DNA of 64,000 nt from positions 3,782,001 through 3,846,000 of the forward strand of contig NZ_CP089932.1 in the NCBI RefSeq assembly GCF_021365465.1. Reading direction: 5' to 3'. The position numbers and the translations under genes were made by a program. The notes beneath the pieces are model-generated. The model searched no databases. It was not told the DNA's origin and saw only the letters and a program-made list of their open reading frames with translations. Shown here piece after piece: positions 9,917-18,196 of the stretch (the first letter of the stretch is position 1; every line of letters starts with the position of its first letter). The stretch comes from Erwinia tracheiphila. GTDB taxonomy: Bacteria > Pseudomonadota > Gammaproteobacteria > Enterobacterales > Enterobacteriaceae.

Positions 9917-11167
9917 AATAAAGCGACTCATTGCCAGCCGCCAGTTCTGGATCGGCATACTCCATTTTTTCGAGGCCGACTGGATTGCCAGATATATCAC
10001 CTTGCGCACTGAGTCATCTGTCGGGAACACTTTGCGTTTCTTTATCGCTGCCCGGATAACGCTGTTCAGCGACTCGATGGCATTCGTGGTGTAGATAGCC
10101 TTACGTATATCTGGTGGATAACCAAAGAACGTATTGAGATTTTCCCAGTGTGCACGCCAGCTTTTGCTGATTTGCGGATATTTGTCGTCCCAGACATCAG
10201 CGAACTTATCCAGGGCCATCAGCGCTGCTGCTTCTGTCGGAGCCTGATAAACCGCTTTCAGACCGCCAGTAACGGCTTTATAGTCCTTCCATGACACGTA
10301 TTTCAGGCTGTTGCGTACCATGTGAATAATGCACAACTGGATATGCGTCTGCGGGTACACGCTGTTTATCGCATCCGGAAAGCCCTTAAGGCCATCCACG
10401 CAGGCAATCAGGATATCCTGGAGACCTCGATTCTTCAGCTCAGTCAGCACGCTGAGCCAGAACTTCGCACCTTCATTTTCTGCGAGCCACATGCCCAGTA
10501 ATTCTTTCTGGCCTTCGGTGTTAATACCCAGAGCAAGGAATACGGCTTTGTTAATTACAGTGCCACTGTGGCGAACTTTTACGACAATACAGTCAAGATA
10601 AACAATGGGATACAGAGCATCCAGCGGACGGTTTTGCCACTCAGATACCTGCTCTTTCACCGCATCAGTGACTTTCGATATCAGCGTGGGTGAGACGTCC
10701 GCATCGTACATTTCTTTGAAGGTGGCGACAATCTCCCGGGTGGTCATGCCTTTTGCATACAACGACAGGATCTGACTGTCCATCTGCGTAATACGTGTCT
10801 GATTTTTCTTAATAAGCTGAGGTTCGAAGGTGCTTTCACGATCACGTGGTGTACTGATTTCAATCTCACCATCGTCGCACAACAACGTTTTTGACGAATA
10901 ACCATTGCGGGTATTTGAGCCTGTTTTGGGTGCGTTCTTTTCGTGTCCGATGTGGTCAGTCAGCTCAGCATTGAGCGCAGTTTCAACTGTAAGCTTCGTC
11001 AGCATGCGGGAAAACTGGTTGAGATCGGCTTCGGTTTTCAGCCCCTTAGCCAGTTCAGCCGCAAGGGCTTTGAGTCTTTTTTCGTCCATAATTACCTGTC
11101 TCCGTTATCGAAATGAAGATATCAAAAACAGGCAGATACACAATTTAAATTACAGGCTCGGAAAGGG

Positions 11168-11269
11168 TTCTGTCGCATTAACAGCAGCTGTACCAGCTCA
11201 GGCCTGATCTGAGACCCTGTACACGATTCTGTGTAAATGCCTTTTCTCAGTAGTGACCGTCCAGGCGGT
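11168..11269 (-). mobile_element. End of a second, divergent IS256-type element
   Basis: Within 11209-11240, accctgtacacgattctgtg resembles the IS256 terminal repeat (accctgtaaataattctgtg). It is followed by a minus-strand tail encoding RLDGHY and a stop, like RLSDHL of the intact transposase. The rest of that element is missing, cut by IS4 at 11270. This is the left flank of the IS4 copy. Confidence 0.6.
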
Positions 11270-11278
11270 TAATGCTGG

Positions 11279-12601
11279 TCACTTAAGGTGACCAGCAACC
11301 TTTTTATCCGGATATTTCCTGCTCTTTACCCTCAACTCTCTCGGGTAACTTCGCTCTCTTCTACCCGGTAACACAAGCCATTTCGCCTGTTCATACAGGG
11401 TTCTCAGTTCTCCCGGCATTTTTCCCGGCGAAGCCCAGGGCAGGGTTATCAGCATCCGGATTATTTCGCTTATCGCTCCACTGAAGCTCAGCTGGTAAGG
11501 CAGGTAATCTCCTTTCAGATGGAACGCCATCTGCACCATCTGATATCGCACCAGGTTATAAGCCAGCAGTACCCCCCATAGCTCCTGTCTCACCAGCTCC
11601 GGCAGGCGACTGCGTAATGTCCACCGGCTGTCCAGCATACCCTGCTTTGCTTCCCGGTAGCCCAGTTCTGTTTCCCAGCGGTGGCGATATAGCTCGCTGA
11701 TATCTTTACCCGGATAGCGATTCGGGTCTGTCAGTGACGTCAGCACCTGCCTCTCTTTACCGTCTACCCTGCGGGTCAGCAGTCTTGCCACCATTTCTTC
11801 CGGGACCCCTGGCCATTGCTTCCTGGCTCGTGGACTGGTTTTCAGGCATATCAGTTCATCTCCACGCCCCAAACGGCGAACCACCTGATACTGTACGTGT
11901 TTTTTCAACGGCAACAACCAGTGACGGTGTTCTCCTGCTGTCTGCCAGTGATGAAGCAGACCCATCGAATAAAATCCCTTATCGAACAGGGTGATACTGT
12001 TATTCGGGGTTTTCTCCGTCAGGTGCTCAGCCAGCCGCATTTCACTGACTTTTTCACTGTCGAATGCACTGGCGGCGATCAGATGGCTGCTCAGCTCCAT
12101 CAGACAAACCATTCGCACCTGAGGATAGCCGCCTTCGCCGTACTGGCTGCTGTGTTTACTGAAGACGGCTCTGTTTTCCGGCGTATCGGCGGTACGCCAG
12201 ACCACGCCGTCGACAGCAAACAGATTCAGACCGTGCCATTTTGGATGTGCAGCCTGCTGATTCCAGTGCTGCTGTGTGATATCAAAAAGCTCCCGCACTG
12301 CATTTTCACCCAGAGTCTTACGGCGCTGAATGACAGCGCTGCGTGCGGTAAAAGGAGCTCCGGTCCGGTCAGTAATATCCATCAGATTGACGATTTCGGT
12401 CATCGGACGATCGCAAAAAATGGACATCCCAACGACAAGCCAAATCATGGATTCGAGGGAAAGTTTACGTTTACGCAAAGTAACGGTATCGGTCAGGGTG
12501 AGCGCCTGCTGAATAAGCTCGGGAGGAATAAGGTCGGCGAGACTACGGGCGCGCTCAGGAGTGGCGGCATTGATGATGCCGAGGGCCTGGGAAAGTTCCA
12601 T
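11279..12601 (-). CDS. IS4-family transposase
   Basis: 440 residues, close to the length of E. coli IS4 InsG. It has the DDE_Tnp_1 fold with Asp in LFAVDGVVW, Asp in [10 protein letters not shown] and the signature Y-(2)-R-(3)-E-(6)-K in [16 protein letters not shown]. The frame is intact, and the element is still complete at both ends apart from the IS481 in its leader. It could therefore provide transposase for itself and for the damaged copy at the other end of the phage. Confidence 0.95.
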   Translation of the reverse strand: MELSQALGIINAATPERARSLADLIPPELIQQALTLTDTVTLRKRKLSLESMIWLVVGMSIFCDRPMTEIVNLMDITDRTGAPFTARSAVIQRRKTLGENAVRELFDITQQHWNQQAAHPKWHGLNLFAVDGVVWRTADTPENRAVFSKHSSQYGEGGYPQVRMVCLMELSSHLIAASAFDSEKVSEMRLAEHLTEKTPNNSITLFDKGFYSMGLLHHWQTAGEHRHWLLPLKKHVQYQVVRRLGRGDELICLKTSPRARKQWPGVPEEMVARLLTRRVDGKERQVLTSLTDPNRYPGKDISELYRHRWETELGYREAKQGMLDSRWTLRSRLPELVRQELWGVLLAYNLVRYQMVQMAFHLKGDYLPYQLSFSGAISEIIRMLITLPWASPGKMPGELRTLYEQAKWLVLPGRRERSYPRELRVKSRKYPDKKVAGHLK

Positions 12602-12673
12602 TTAAAAAGGGTTCCATGATGAACATAGAACCCTTTTTACCGCATAAACCGGATCGGTCAACCGATCCTTAAA

Positions 12674-13874
12674 TGTATTAGTCGCGACTTGATCTGACAA
12701 TGGGCCTTGAAAGGTTGAGAGTTACCGGTTTTGATATGGGTGTCGAATCCTTATACAAAACGCGAGGTAACTCTCATGCTTCATACTAACAATCCCATCA
12801 TCAAACACAAAGCCGGTTTACTCAATCTGGACGAAGAGCTCGGTAACGTATCAAAAGCCTGTAAGATCATGGGCGTGTCGCGAGACACGTTTTACCGTTA
12901 TCAGGAACTGGCTGAAGAAGGCGGTATTGATGCGCTGGTTAATCAAAGTCGTAGGGTACCCAACCTGAAGAACCGCGCCGATGAGGCCACGGAACGTGCG
13001 GTTGTTGAGTACGCCGTTGAGTTCCCGGCTCATGGTCAGCATCGGACTAGCAATGAACTTCGTAAAAAAGGCGTGTTTATCTCCGGCAGCGGCGTGCGCT
13101 CCATCTGGCAACGACACGACCTGGAGAACTTCCGTAAACGCCTGAAGGCGCTTGAGGAGAAAGTCGCTAAAGAAGGCATTGTGCTTACCGATGCCCAAAT
13201 CGCAGCGCTGGAGAAAAAGGCGCATGATGATGAGGCCAGCGGCGAAATCGAGACGGCACATCCGGGTTATCTGGGCTCGCAGGACACCTTCTACGTGGGC
13301 AATCTGAAAGGTGTTGGCCGTATCTACCAGCAGACGTTTGTGGATACGTACTCAAAAGTGGCACACTGCAAGCTGTATACAAGTAAAACGCCGATCACCG
13401 CCGCCGACCTGCTCAATGATCGCGTATTGCCGTTCTACGAGGCTCAGGGACTGCCGATGCTGAGAATACTGACCGACAGGGGTACGGAGTACTGTGGTAA
13501 AGTGGAGCAGCATGATTATCAGCTTTATCTGGCCATCAACGATATCGACCATACGAAAACGAAGGCGATGTCTCCACAGACGAACGGTATCTGCGAGCGC
13601 TTCCATAAAACCATTTTGCAGGATTTTTATCAGGTTACGTTCCGCAAGAAGTTATATGGAGACCTGGAAAGCCTGCAGGCAGATCTGGACAACTGGTTGT
13701 GGCATTACAATAATGAGCGAACTCATCAGGGTAAAATGTGCTGCGGGCGTACGCCAATGGCAACTTTACTTGATGGTAAACGGGTCTGGGCAGAAAAAAA
13801 TCTGAACCAGATTTAATCTGACAGACACCTGTATAAATAACCGGTAACTGTCAGATCAGGTCTGAGCTAGTACA
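12674..13874 (+). mobile_element. IS481-family element (copy 4, divergent lineage)
   Basis: 1201 bp. The 7-bp duplication CCTTAAA flanks it (12667-12673, 13875-13881). The target lies within the right end of IS4, between the transposase start and the terminal repeat. Many silent and some coding differences separate it from copies 2, 3, 5 and 6, so it belongs to a second lineage of the same IS. Confidence 0.97.
12776..13816 (+). CDS. IS481-family transposase, divergent copy
   Basis: Start at MLHTNNPIIKHK (12776) by comparison with the other copies, although an in-frame upstream ATG exists at 12731. It is 346 residues. Differences from the main group include LDEELGN, EEGGIDALVNQSRR and DNWLWHYNNERTH. 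The conserved Trp in the last motif is probably the ancestral state. The DDE residues are intact. Confidence 0.95.
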   Translation: MLHTNNPIIKHKAGLLNLDEELGNVSKACKIMGVSRDTFYRYQELAEEGGIDALVNQSRRVPNLKNRADEATERAVVEYAVEFPAHGQHRTSNELRKKGVFISGSGVRSIWQRHDLENFRKRLKALEEKVAKEGIVLTDAQIAALEKKAHDDEASGEIETAHPGYLGSQDTFYVGNLKGVGRIYQQTFVDTYSKVAHCKLYTSKTPITAADLLNDRVLPFYEAQGLPMLRILTDRGTEYCGKVEQHDYQLYLAINDIDHTKTKAMSPQTNGICERFHKTILQDFYQVTFRKKLYGDLESLQADLDNWLWHYNNERTHQGKMCCGRTPMATLLDGKRVWAEKNLNQI

Positions 13875-13893
13875 CCTTAAATGATCGGCATTA

Positions 13894-14303
13894 TCCCCCT
13901 GGTCATTGATAAAATAAGGCGTTCGAATACCGGAAGCACGTTGTACCCCCACTCCCTGTTTTTGTAGCGCATCAACAAAAGGTAGTGAATTCACTATCAT
14001 TCGAACCGTGGCAGTCAGGTCGGTCGCTGTAAGTTCACTGGCATCGGATACCAGCCCCTGAACCTGCAACGTTTTTTCCACCAACTGAGTTTCTTTGTGG
14101 TTCGCATCAGTGCCAGCGACCTGATAGTTTCGCGCCTGCCATCCGTGGCCTGCCTCGTTGATGGGAAAGAACATAACGAAGCAGTCTTCCCTCCCCTGCT
14201 TGGTTGACTGAAACCCGGCAACAACAGGTATCGAAAGCCCTGCATTATTCATTTGCGCCAGCATCTGGTGCCGGATGGCGATGTAAACCTCGTTATCCGT
14301 CAT
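13894..14303 (-). pseudogene. Phage neck/tail terminator protein, N-terminal part, cut by IS4
   Basis: The start MTDNEVYIAIRHQMLAQ (14303) and the body resemble the LIC_12616-type phage neck terminator family, which joins head and tail. The frame is interrupted at IS4 after ...TPYFINDQGD. The remaining C-terminus (YEQNPSFDFNVTFHREIF...YPDIHRI) is found in the same strand and frame at 62226-62341, at the other end of the phage. The gene is therefore a direct marker of the permuted integration. The family name is by eye. Confidence 0.85.
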
Positions 14304-14661
14304 CGTTTCCCGCCTCAATGCAAAGAACAGACTTCCAGCCGTCCTGCGCGTACCAGTCAGCATCACCGGTGACGTCATAGCGTTTGCCGTTGAACACCAG
14401 ATAATCCGGTGCATCCCCCCGTTGGATAGCGTGAATATCGTGCGAAGTGTAGAGCCGCCGATAAACTTTGCCGGTCACCAGCCCCATCTCCTGTACATCC
14501 TGCGTATCCACCGCCTGCCAGCTACCCGTGACCGATTCTGGCGGATGGTACTGCGCTACCCATTTGCCAAGGTCGTCTAATGCGCGCGACTTAAACCGAT
14601 ACCAGAAAGCTGTCTGCTGTGGGATCACCCGTGCAGCCACGTTGTAGAGATTGCCAAACAT
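14293..14661 (-). CDS. Phage head-tail protein, unknown
   Basis: The start MFGNLYNVAARVIPQQTAFW (14661) is preceded by a good GGAGG. About 122 residues. It contains VTGSWQAVDTQDVQEMGLVTG and a C-terminal GKRYDVTGDADWYAQDGW, a pattern seen in small structural proteins next to the neck of simple myoviruses. Its stop overlaps the start of the neck gene. A role in tail completion is inferred from position only. Confidence 0.7.
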   Translation of the reverse strand: MFGNLYNVAARVIPQQTAFWYRFKSRALDDLGKWVAQYHPPESVTGSWQAVDTQDVQEMGLVTGKVYRRLYTSHDIHAIQRGDAPDYLVFNGKRYDVTGDADWYAQDGWKSVLCIEAGNDDG

Positions 14662-14783
14662 TATTTGTCCTCCACTGCCTGACATCATATAAGAGCGCAG
14701 TTTTACTGCACCCTGGGATATCAGGGTGATAACATCCCGGTTAAGAGATATATTTACAAGTTAATCTGCATAAGGAAGAAACT

Positions 14784-15239
14784 ATGTTGAATCATGAAGA
14801 TCCCCGCGTGGCGCTAACTGAATTTCTGCGCAGCATTCCACACAGCCTGAGAATCGATGAATATCTGTTTATTATTTTGATGTGCCTGGGTGAGCAACCT
14901 CCCGAAGACCTGGATGCTTTCGAACCCATAATAGAAAAATACCTGTATCGAACCGGCTACGCTGGCTTCGGTGCCGTAATTTGCACCAAAACCATCCTTG
15001 ACCGGAGGCTGTCGGGAGTAATGTTAAAACTTGAACGAGCGGAAGAATCACTGAGGATGTTAACTAACTCAAACCCTGATTTTTCTCCACACCCATTACT
15101 AAGCATGCCATTGAAAAAGCGTCAATACGCTCAAGTTCTGGAACGCTGGAAAGCTCTCTCACGCGGTGCGCTATCTGACGAAAACCTTCTTTATTTCGAA
15201 CAAAATCCACAAGCGCTACAGCCGGTGACAACAGCATAA
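14784..15239 (+). CDS. Plus-strand accessory gene in head module
   Basis: 151 residues starting MLNHEDPRVALTEFLRSIPH, with AAGGAAG eight bases before the ATG. It lies opposite to all neighbouring head genes, so it is probably a moron with its own promoter in 14689-14783. The product looks soluble and helical, with a hydrophobic patch (EYLFIILMCLGEQPPEDLDA) and no signal peptide. Its last 176 bases run antiparallel to the minus-strand frame at 15064-15264. Family not recognised. Confidence 0.6.
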   Translation: MLNHEDPRVALTEFLRSIPHSLRIDEYLFIILMCLGEQPPEDLDAFEPIIEKYLYRTGYAGFGAVICTKTILDRRLSGVMLKLERAEESLRMLTNSNPDFSPHPLLSMPLKKRQYAQVLERWKALSRGALSDENLLYFEQNPQALQPVTTA

Positions 15240-15264
15240 AATCGCTGATTTCTTCATCTGTCAT
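15064..15264 (-). CDS. Small phage protein, overlaps gene on other strand
   Basis: 66 residues (MTDEEISDFMLLSPAVALVD...). The start ATG overlaps the stop of the upstream gene (ATGA at 15261-15264), which supports coupled translation in the late operon. It overlaps the plus-strand gene 14784-15239 head-on. Both read like real proteins, so neither is dismissed. Function unknown. Confidence 0.45.
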   Translation of the reverse strand: MTDEEISDFMLLSPAVALVDFVRNKEGFRQIAHRVRELSSVPELERIDAFSMACLVMGVEKNQGLS

Positions 15265-15809
15265 GTTTTTTCCTCCACCACATACGTAACCGCCTGTAAC
15301 ATCAGTCCGGTATCTACCAATGGCTTGATGCTCACCCCAGATATATCCAGTGTTTTGTCATTTTTCATACGAGGGCCTACAAAATTAGCATCGAGCCAGG
15401 CTATCCCTACCTCTTTTCCTCCCGCCTTAAAATCAGGCTGCTTTCTTCGCTTACGCATCAAAAGCGTCACCATTGATAGCGGAGGCTCGTTAACAGAACG
15501 GATTACCATCTGTACATCGCCTGCGGCTTTTGCACCAACCTGATTCAGTCCATCATCAATATCGAGACTTCCTGATATAGCAGCGTTTACCGCACGCTTA
15601 ATCAATGCTTGGTAATCTGCCCGGTTCTCAGACATCGCGGGGCGAAAAAAAGGACGAGGAGGAATAGGCCCGTAACCCAACTCCTGAATGGCCGCGACAT
15701 AAGCAATCGGCGTACCGTCCGGATATTTACTGTGCTCAAAAAATCCGATCTTCAACTGCTTTTTGTTCAGTTCATCGTAGACCGCTTTCAGCCTGGCAAA
15801 ATTACTCAT
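15261..15809 (-). CDS. Phage neck/tail completion protein
   Basis: 182 residues (MSNFARLKAVYDELNKKQLK...). The motif PIPPRPFFRPAMSENRADYQ is characteristic of HK97 gp10-like and Mu gpG-like neck proteins (PRPFLRPA). It lies between the DUF4054-type protein and the neck terminator region, as expected for a head-tail connector. The stop and start codons overlap those of its neighbours. Confidence 0.7.
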   Translation of the reverse strand: MSNFARLKAVYDELNKKQLKIGFFEHSKYPDGTPIAYVAAIQELGYGPIPPRPFFRPAMSENRADYQALIKRAVNAAISGSLDIDDGLNQVGAKAAGDVQMVIRSVNEPPLSMVTLLMRKRRKQPDFKAGGKEVGIAWLDANFVGPRMKNDKTLDISGVSIKPLVDTGLMLQAVTYVVEEKT

Positions 15810-16246
15810 CGTCTCAGCCTCCCGCGCATCGGGAACCGGCCACCCACGCTACGAAAAGCGGCACGTTCTCCCATGCCACCGATATAGCGCGGTACACTAC
15901 AGCGTTTAATCAACGCCAGATATTGCTGGCCGAATGGCGTCAGGTTGTACCAGTGTGACCAGTTTGAACTCGTCGGCGGGGCAGCAAATGACACGCTCAC
16001 TTTATCGATTGTGGCGCTGGTCACCGCCCCCGAAGGGGATTCTCCTTTCGCCGCCATTTGGCGCAACATCAACATATGCGTAACCACCAGCATCCACAGT
16101 TCACTGGTGCAGATCCCCTGACATTCCGAGAAATAACAGGTCGCTGATTTGGCGATAATAAAAATATCATCAGCAGGCACATCGTTGAATTGCGGATAAA
16201 GAACACGAAATGCTTCGAGGGGAAAGGTGCCAGCATCCATAATCAT
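15806..16246 (-). CDS. DUF4054-type head completion protein
   Basis: 146 residues. The N-terminus PLEAFRVLYPQFNDVPADDI and the central VVTHMLMLRQMAAKGESPSG, then VSFAAPPTSSNWSHWYNLTP, match the DUF4054 pattern of phage connector/adaptor proteins. The last four bases overlap the next gene. A second in-frame ATG two codons later (16240) is an alternative start. Confidence 0.75.
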   Translation of the reverse strand: MIMDAGTFPLEAFRVLYPQFNDVPADDIFIIAKSATCYFSECQGICTSELWMLVVTHMLMLRQMAAKGESPSGAVTSATIDKVSVSFAAPPTSSNWSHWYNLTPFGQQYLALIKRCSVPRYIGGMGERAAFRSVGGRFPMRGRLRR

Positions 16247-16587
16247 TTACCTTTTTTGTTGTTTTTCGGAACCTCTTTATTTTCTGCTTCAAGAGATTCA
16301 GGCGTATCTGGCGCTGACAGGTCGCTGGCTTCCATATTGGTCGCCACTTTTTCGGGATCGGCTTTTATTTCCTCAACCGCGATAAAACCGTTTTTTTCAT
16401 GTAACTGAAAAACATGATTCTTTCTCAGTACAACGTACTGTTCGTCGGTAATTTCGGTAACACGACCACGCGGGGTGTACATTTGTTTGGTCATGATATT
16501 GGCTTTTCCGGCAATAAATACCGTTCCGCCCGCTTCCAGTGCGTAATTCTGGTCATTGGAGAGCGTGGAATAAACGTAGATAGACAT
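16243..16587 (-). CDS. Small structural phage protein
   Basis: 114 residues, starting MSIYVYSTLSNDQNYALEAG, with a charged lysine-rich tail (KEVPKNNKKGK). It lies between the major capsid gene and the DUF4054 gene. The beta-rich N-terminus (GGTVFIAGKANIMTKQMYTP) could be a head decoration or connector accessory. Family not firmly recognised. Confidence 0.6.
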   Translation of the reverse strand: MSIYVYSTLSNDQNYALEAGGTVFIAGKANIMTKQMYTPRGRVTEITDEQYVVLRKNHVFQLHEKNGFIAVEEIKADPEKVATNMEASDLSAPDTPESLEAENKEVPKNNKKGK

Positions 16588-16629
16588 GGATAATCCTTAA
16601 AGATTAAGCCCTCAAATTGAGGGCTGTTA

Positions 16630-17697
16630 TCAGAGACCTGTCAGACGAGTGATCGCCCAGGGGCGGGTGACAATGACACCCGCAGTGGCATTGGTGGCAT
16701 CCTCCAGATAGCCCTTGATCTGGTTCTCAGACCCCAGCAACTGGTATTTCACTGGCACAACCTGCAAGATAGTTGCGCTGGTTGCGGTAGAGCCATCATC
16801 CACACTATCGGCAAACATATAGGCAATATTTGCCCCGCCATTCGCACCTTTGAATTCAGGTGAAAAGACCTGGCGCATATTGGGATAGTTGTTGTTGATC
16901 CACTCTTTGACGGTTTCACCTTTGGCGACCGGATTAGAGATGTTCAGCGCAGAACGGAACCCCAGCGGCAACGTCAACGTGATAGGCGTATCGTCGCGGA
17001 TAATGCCACCAGAGTTCGTTTCGAGACGTGAGAACATATCGGTAATGTCCTTTGTGATCTCATCGAACGTGGCCGTCAGCCAGGGCTTGGTTGCAGTTTC
17101 ATAAGCCGGGAGGTTCGGATCGTTCAACAACCCAAAAACACGGGTAGTCGGGCTGTTAAAACCCTGATAGCCGACGCGCTCGCGTCCCTGCTCAAGTGAT
17201 TCGGTTGCCGCGTTGCGTTTTTCTGCTGCCGCCTCAAAGCCTGCCGCCGACTGACGAGCCTCTTCCAGCTTACCGACCTGAAAACCCTGCTCAAAGCGCA
17301 CAATGCCGCGACGTTCCTGATCCTGCGCATAGGAAGCCAGCGGGATATTGGTATGGTCACCGTACAGTTCAGGTTTGCCTACCGGCGTTGCCACGTTCAG
17401 AATAATCTCTTCATCATGCCACTCACCCGCGTTCATTACCCCGGTAATTTCATCCAGAACACGAACACGGGTCGCCGTGCGGATAAGACCGGGTAAAACA
17501 TGTTGCAGCATTTCACGGTGAATAAGACCACCGCTTACCGCAGGGCCGGTCAACGCGGAGTCCATCGCCGCCAGACCGCCGAAGCCAAGTTGCCCCAGCT
17601 CGTTGTATGTCCATTTCTGATCAGGTTTAATATTCAGCGGCCCGCGTCTGCGGATCTCACGGCCCGACATATAAAATTTTTCTTTGCTCAGGGCCAT
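16630..17697 (-). CDS. Major capsid protein (DUF2184, HK97-like)
   Basis: 355 residues from MALSKEKFYMSGREIRRRGP. The start at 17697 has GGAG nine bases upstream; the earlier ATG at 17706 lies too close to it. GLIHREMLQHVLPGLIRTAT, GEWHDEEIILNVATPVGKPE, QERRGIVRFEQGFQVGKLEE and a C-terminal beta-rich end fit the DUF2184 capsid family. It follows the DUF2213 protease/scaffold and a cement-like gene, the usual order. Confidence 0.85.
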   Translation of the reverse strand: MALSKEKFYMSGREIRRRGPLNIKPDQKWTYNELGQLGFGGLAAMDSALTGPAVSGGLIHREMLQHVLPGLIRTATRVRVLDEITGVMNAGEWHDEEIILNVATPVGKPELYGDHTNIPLASYAQDQERRGIVRFEQGFQVGKLEEARQSAAGFEAAAEKRNAATESLEQGRERVGYQGFNSPTTRVFGLLNDPNLPAYETATKPWLTATFDEITKDITDMFSRLETNSGGIIRDDTPITLTLPLGFRSALNISNPVAKGETVKEWINNNYPNMRQVFSPEFKGANGGANIAYMFADSVDDGSTATSATILQVVPVKYQLLGSENQIKGYLEDATNATAGVIVTRPWAITRLTGL

Positions 17698-17698
17698 A

Positions 17699-18196
17699 TC
17701 AGGCATCTCCAGTTGGTGCAGGGGTTGGGTACGGGATCTCGGTCAGACGTAATACACACAAGTTAGGTGTTTCAGCAGAAGGCAAATGGCGTGAGACAAA
17801 ACCGATCACGCGGTCACCCGTCGCTGGTTTTTCTTTGACCGATAGTTTTCCGTCTGTCTCGCTAAAAATGACCGGCGCATTAACCGTGCCTGACGCTTCA
17901 AGCTGTACGTTTAATTCACCCATTGTGAGAAACTCACCCTGAGTTCCGTTGCGGGCATATTCAGTCTCAATACGATACGCTTTCGGGTTAATCATGATCC
18001 CCGCAAACGCGCCGTTACCGCCTGGCTGCACAGATTCAACACTGGCGTCTTTGTAGGTATAGGCCAGACCAAACAGATTCTTTTTTTCATCGGCTGAGTC
18101 CAGAACGGCACTGGTGGCGCGAAGTGGGCCAAAGTGGCTGACTTCACCGACTACGCCGGAGATCATGCCGTTTGCTACAGATTTCGGGATTGCCAT
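17699..18196 (-). CDS. Structural cement-like head protein
   Basis: 165 residues (MAIPKSVANGMISGVVGEVS...). The pattern NGAFAGIMINPKAYRIETEY, EFLTMGELNVQLEASGTVNA and IGFVSRHLPS is that of phage cement/decoration proteins placed just before the capsid gene. The start codon touches the stop of the upstream DUF2213 gene, suggesting coupling. Confidence 0.7.
   Translation of the reverse strand: MAIPKSVANGMISGVVGEVSHFGPLRATSAVLDSADEKKNLFGLAYTYKDASVESVQPGGNGAFAGIMINPKAYRIETEYARNGTQGEFLTMGELNVQLEASGTVNAPVIFSETDGKLSVKEKPATGDRVIGFVSRHLPSAETPNLCVLRLTEIPYPTPAPTGDA

Larger units (their letters stand above)
8673..11089 (-). pseudogene. IS256-family transposase, interrupted by IS481
   Basis: Compared with the 402-residue transposase of copy B, this frame is intact from the ATG at 11089 to residue ~391 (...LAMSRFI). 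It then runs into IS481 copy 3. The last codons (FGDRLSDHL and stop) remain on the far side, at 8673-8715. The catalytic Asp, Asp and Glu are all upstream of the break (YLDCIVVKVR, CVDGLKGFPDAI, NAIESLNS), so a readthrough product might fold, but the gene is disrupted. Confidence 0.95.
8638..11159 (-). mobile_element. IS256-family element (copy A), split by IS481
   Basis: Ends read GACCCTGTAAATAATTCTGT on the left and, complemented, GAGCCTGTAATTTAAATTGT on the right, the same as intact copy B (42335-43648). A perfect 8-bp duplication GGAAAGGG flanks it at 8630-8637 and 11160-11167. IS481 copy 3 sits inside. Without it the element is about 1.31 kb. Confidence 0.95.
11270..13893 (-). mobile_element. 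IS4-family element (left copy), split by IS481
   Basis: Ends TAATGCTGGTCACTTAAGG (left, 11270) and, complemented, TAATGCCGATCATTTAAGG (right, 13893) form the terminal repeats. IS481 copy 4 is inserted at 12674-13874, upstream of the transposase start. The right flank is tccccctggt (13894-13903). The left flank is unrelated and is an IS256 remnant. The matching duplication is found 48 kb away, left of the second IS4 copy (62332-62341). Confidence 0.95.

Noticed and set aside
11816..12619. 267-residue plus-strand ORF over the IS4 transposase (and its copy at 62899)
   Set aside because: Complement of a real, conserved transposase; Cys/His-rich low-quality translation without homology.
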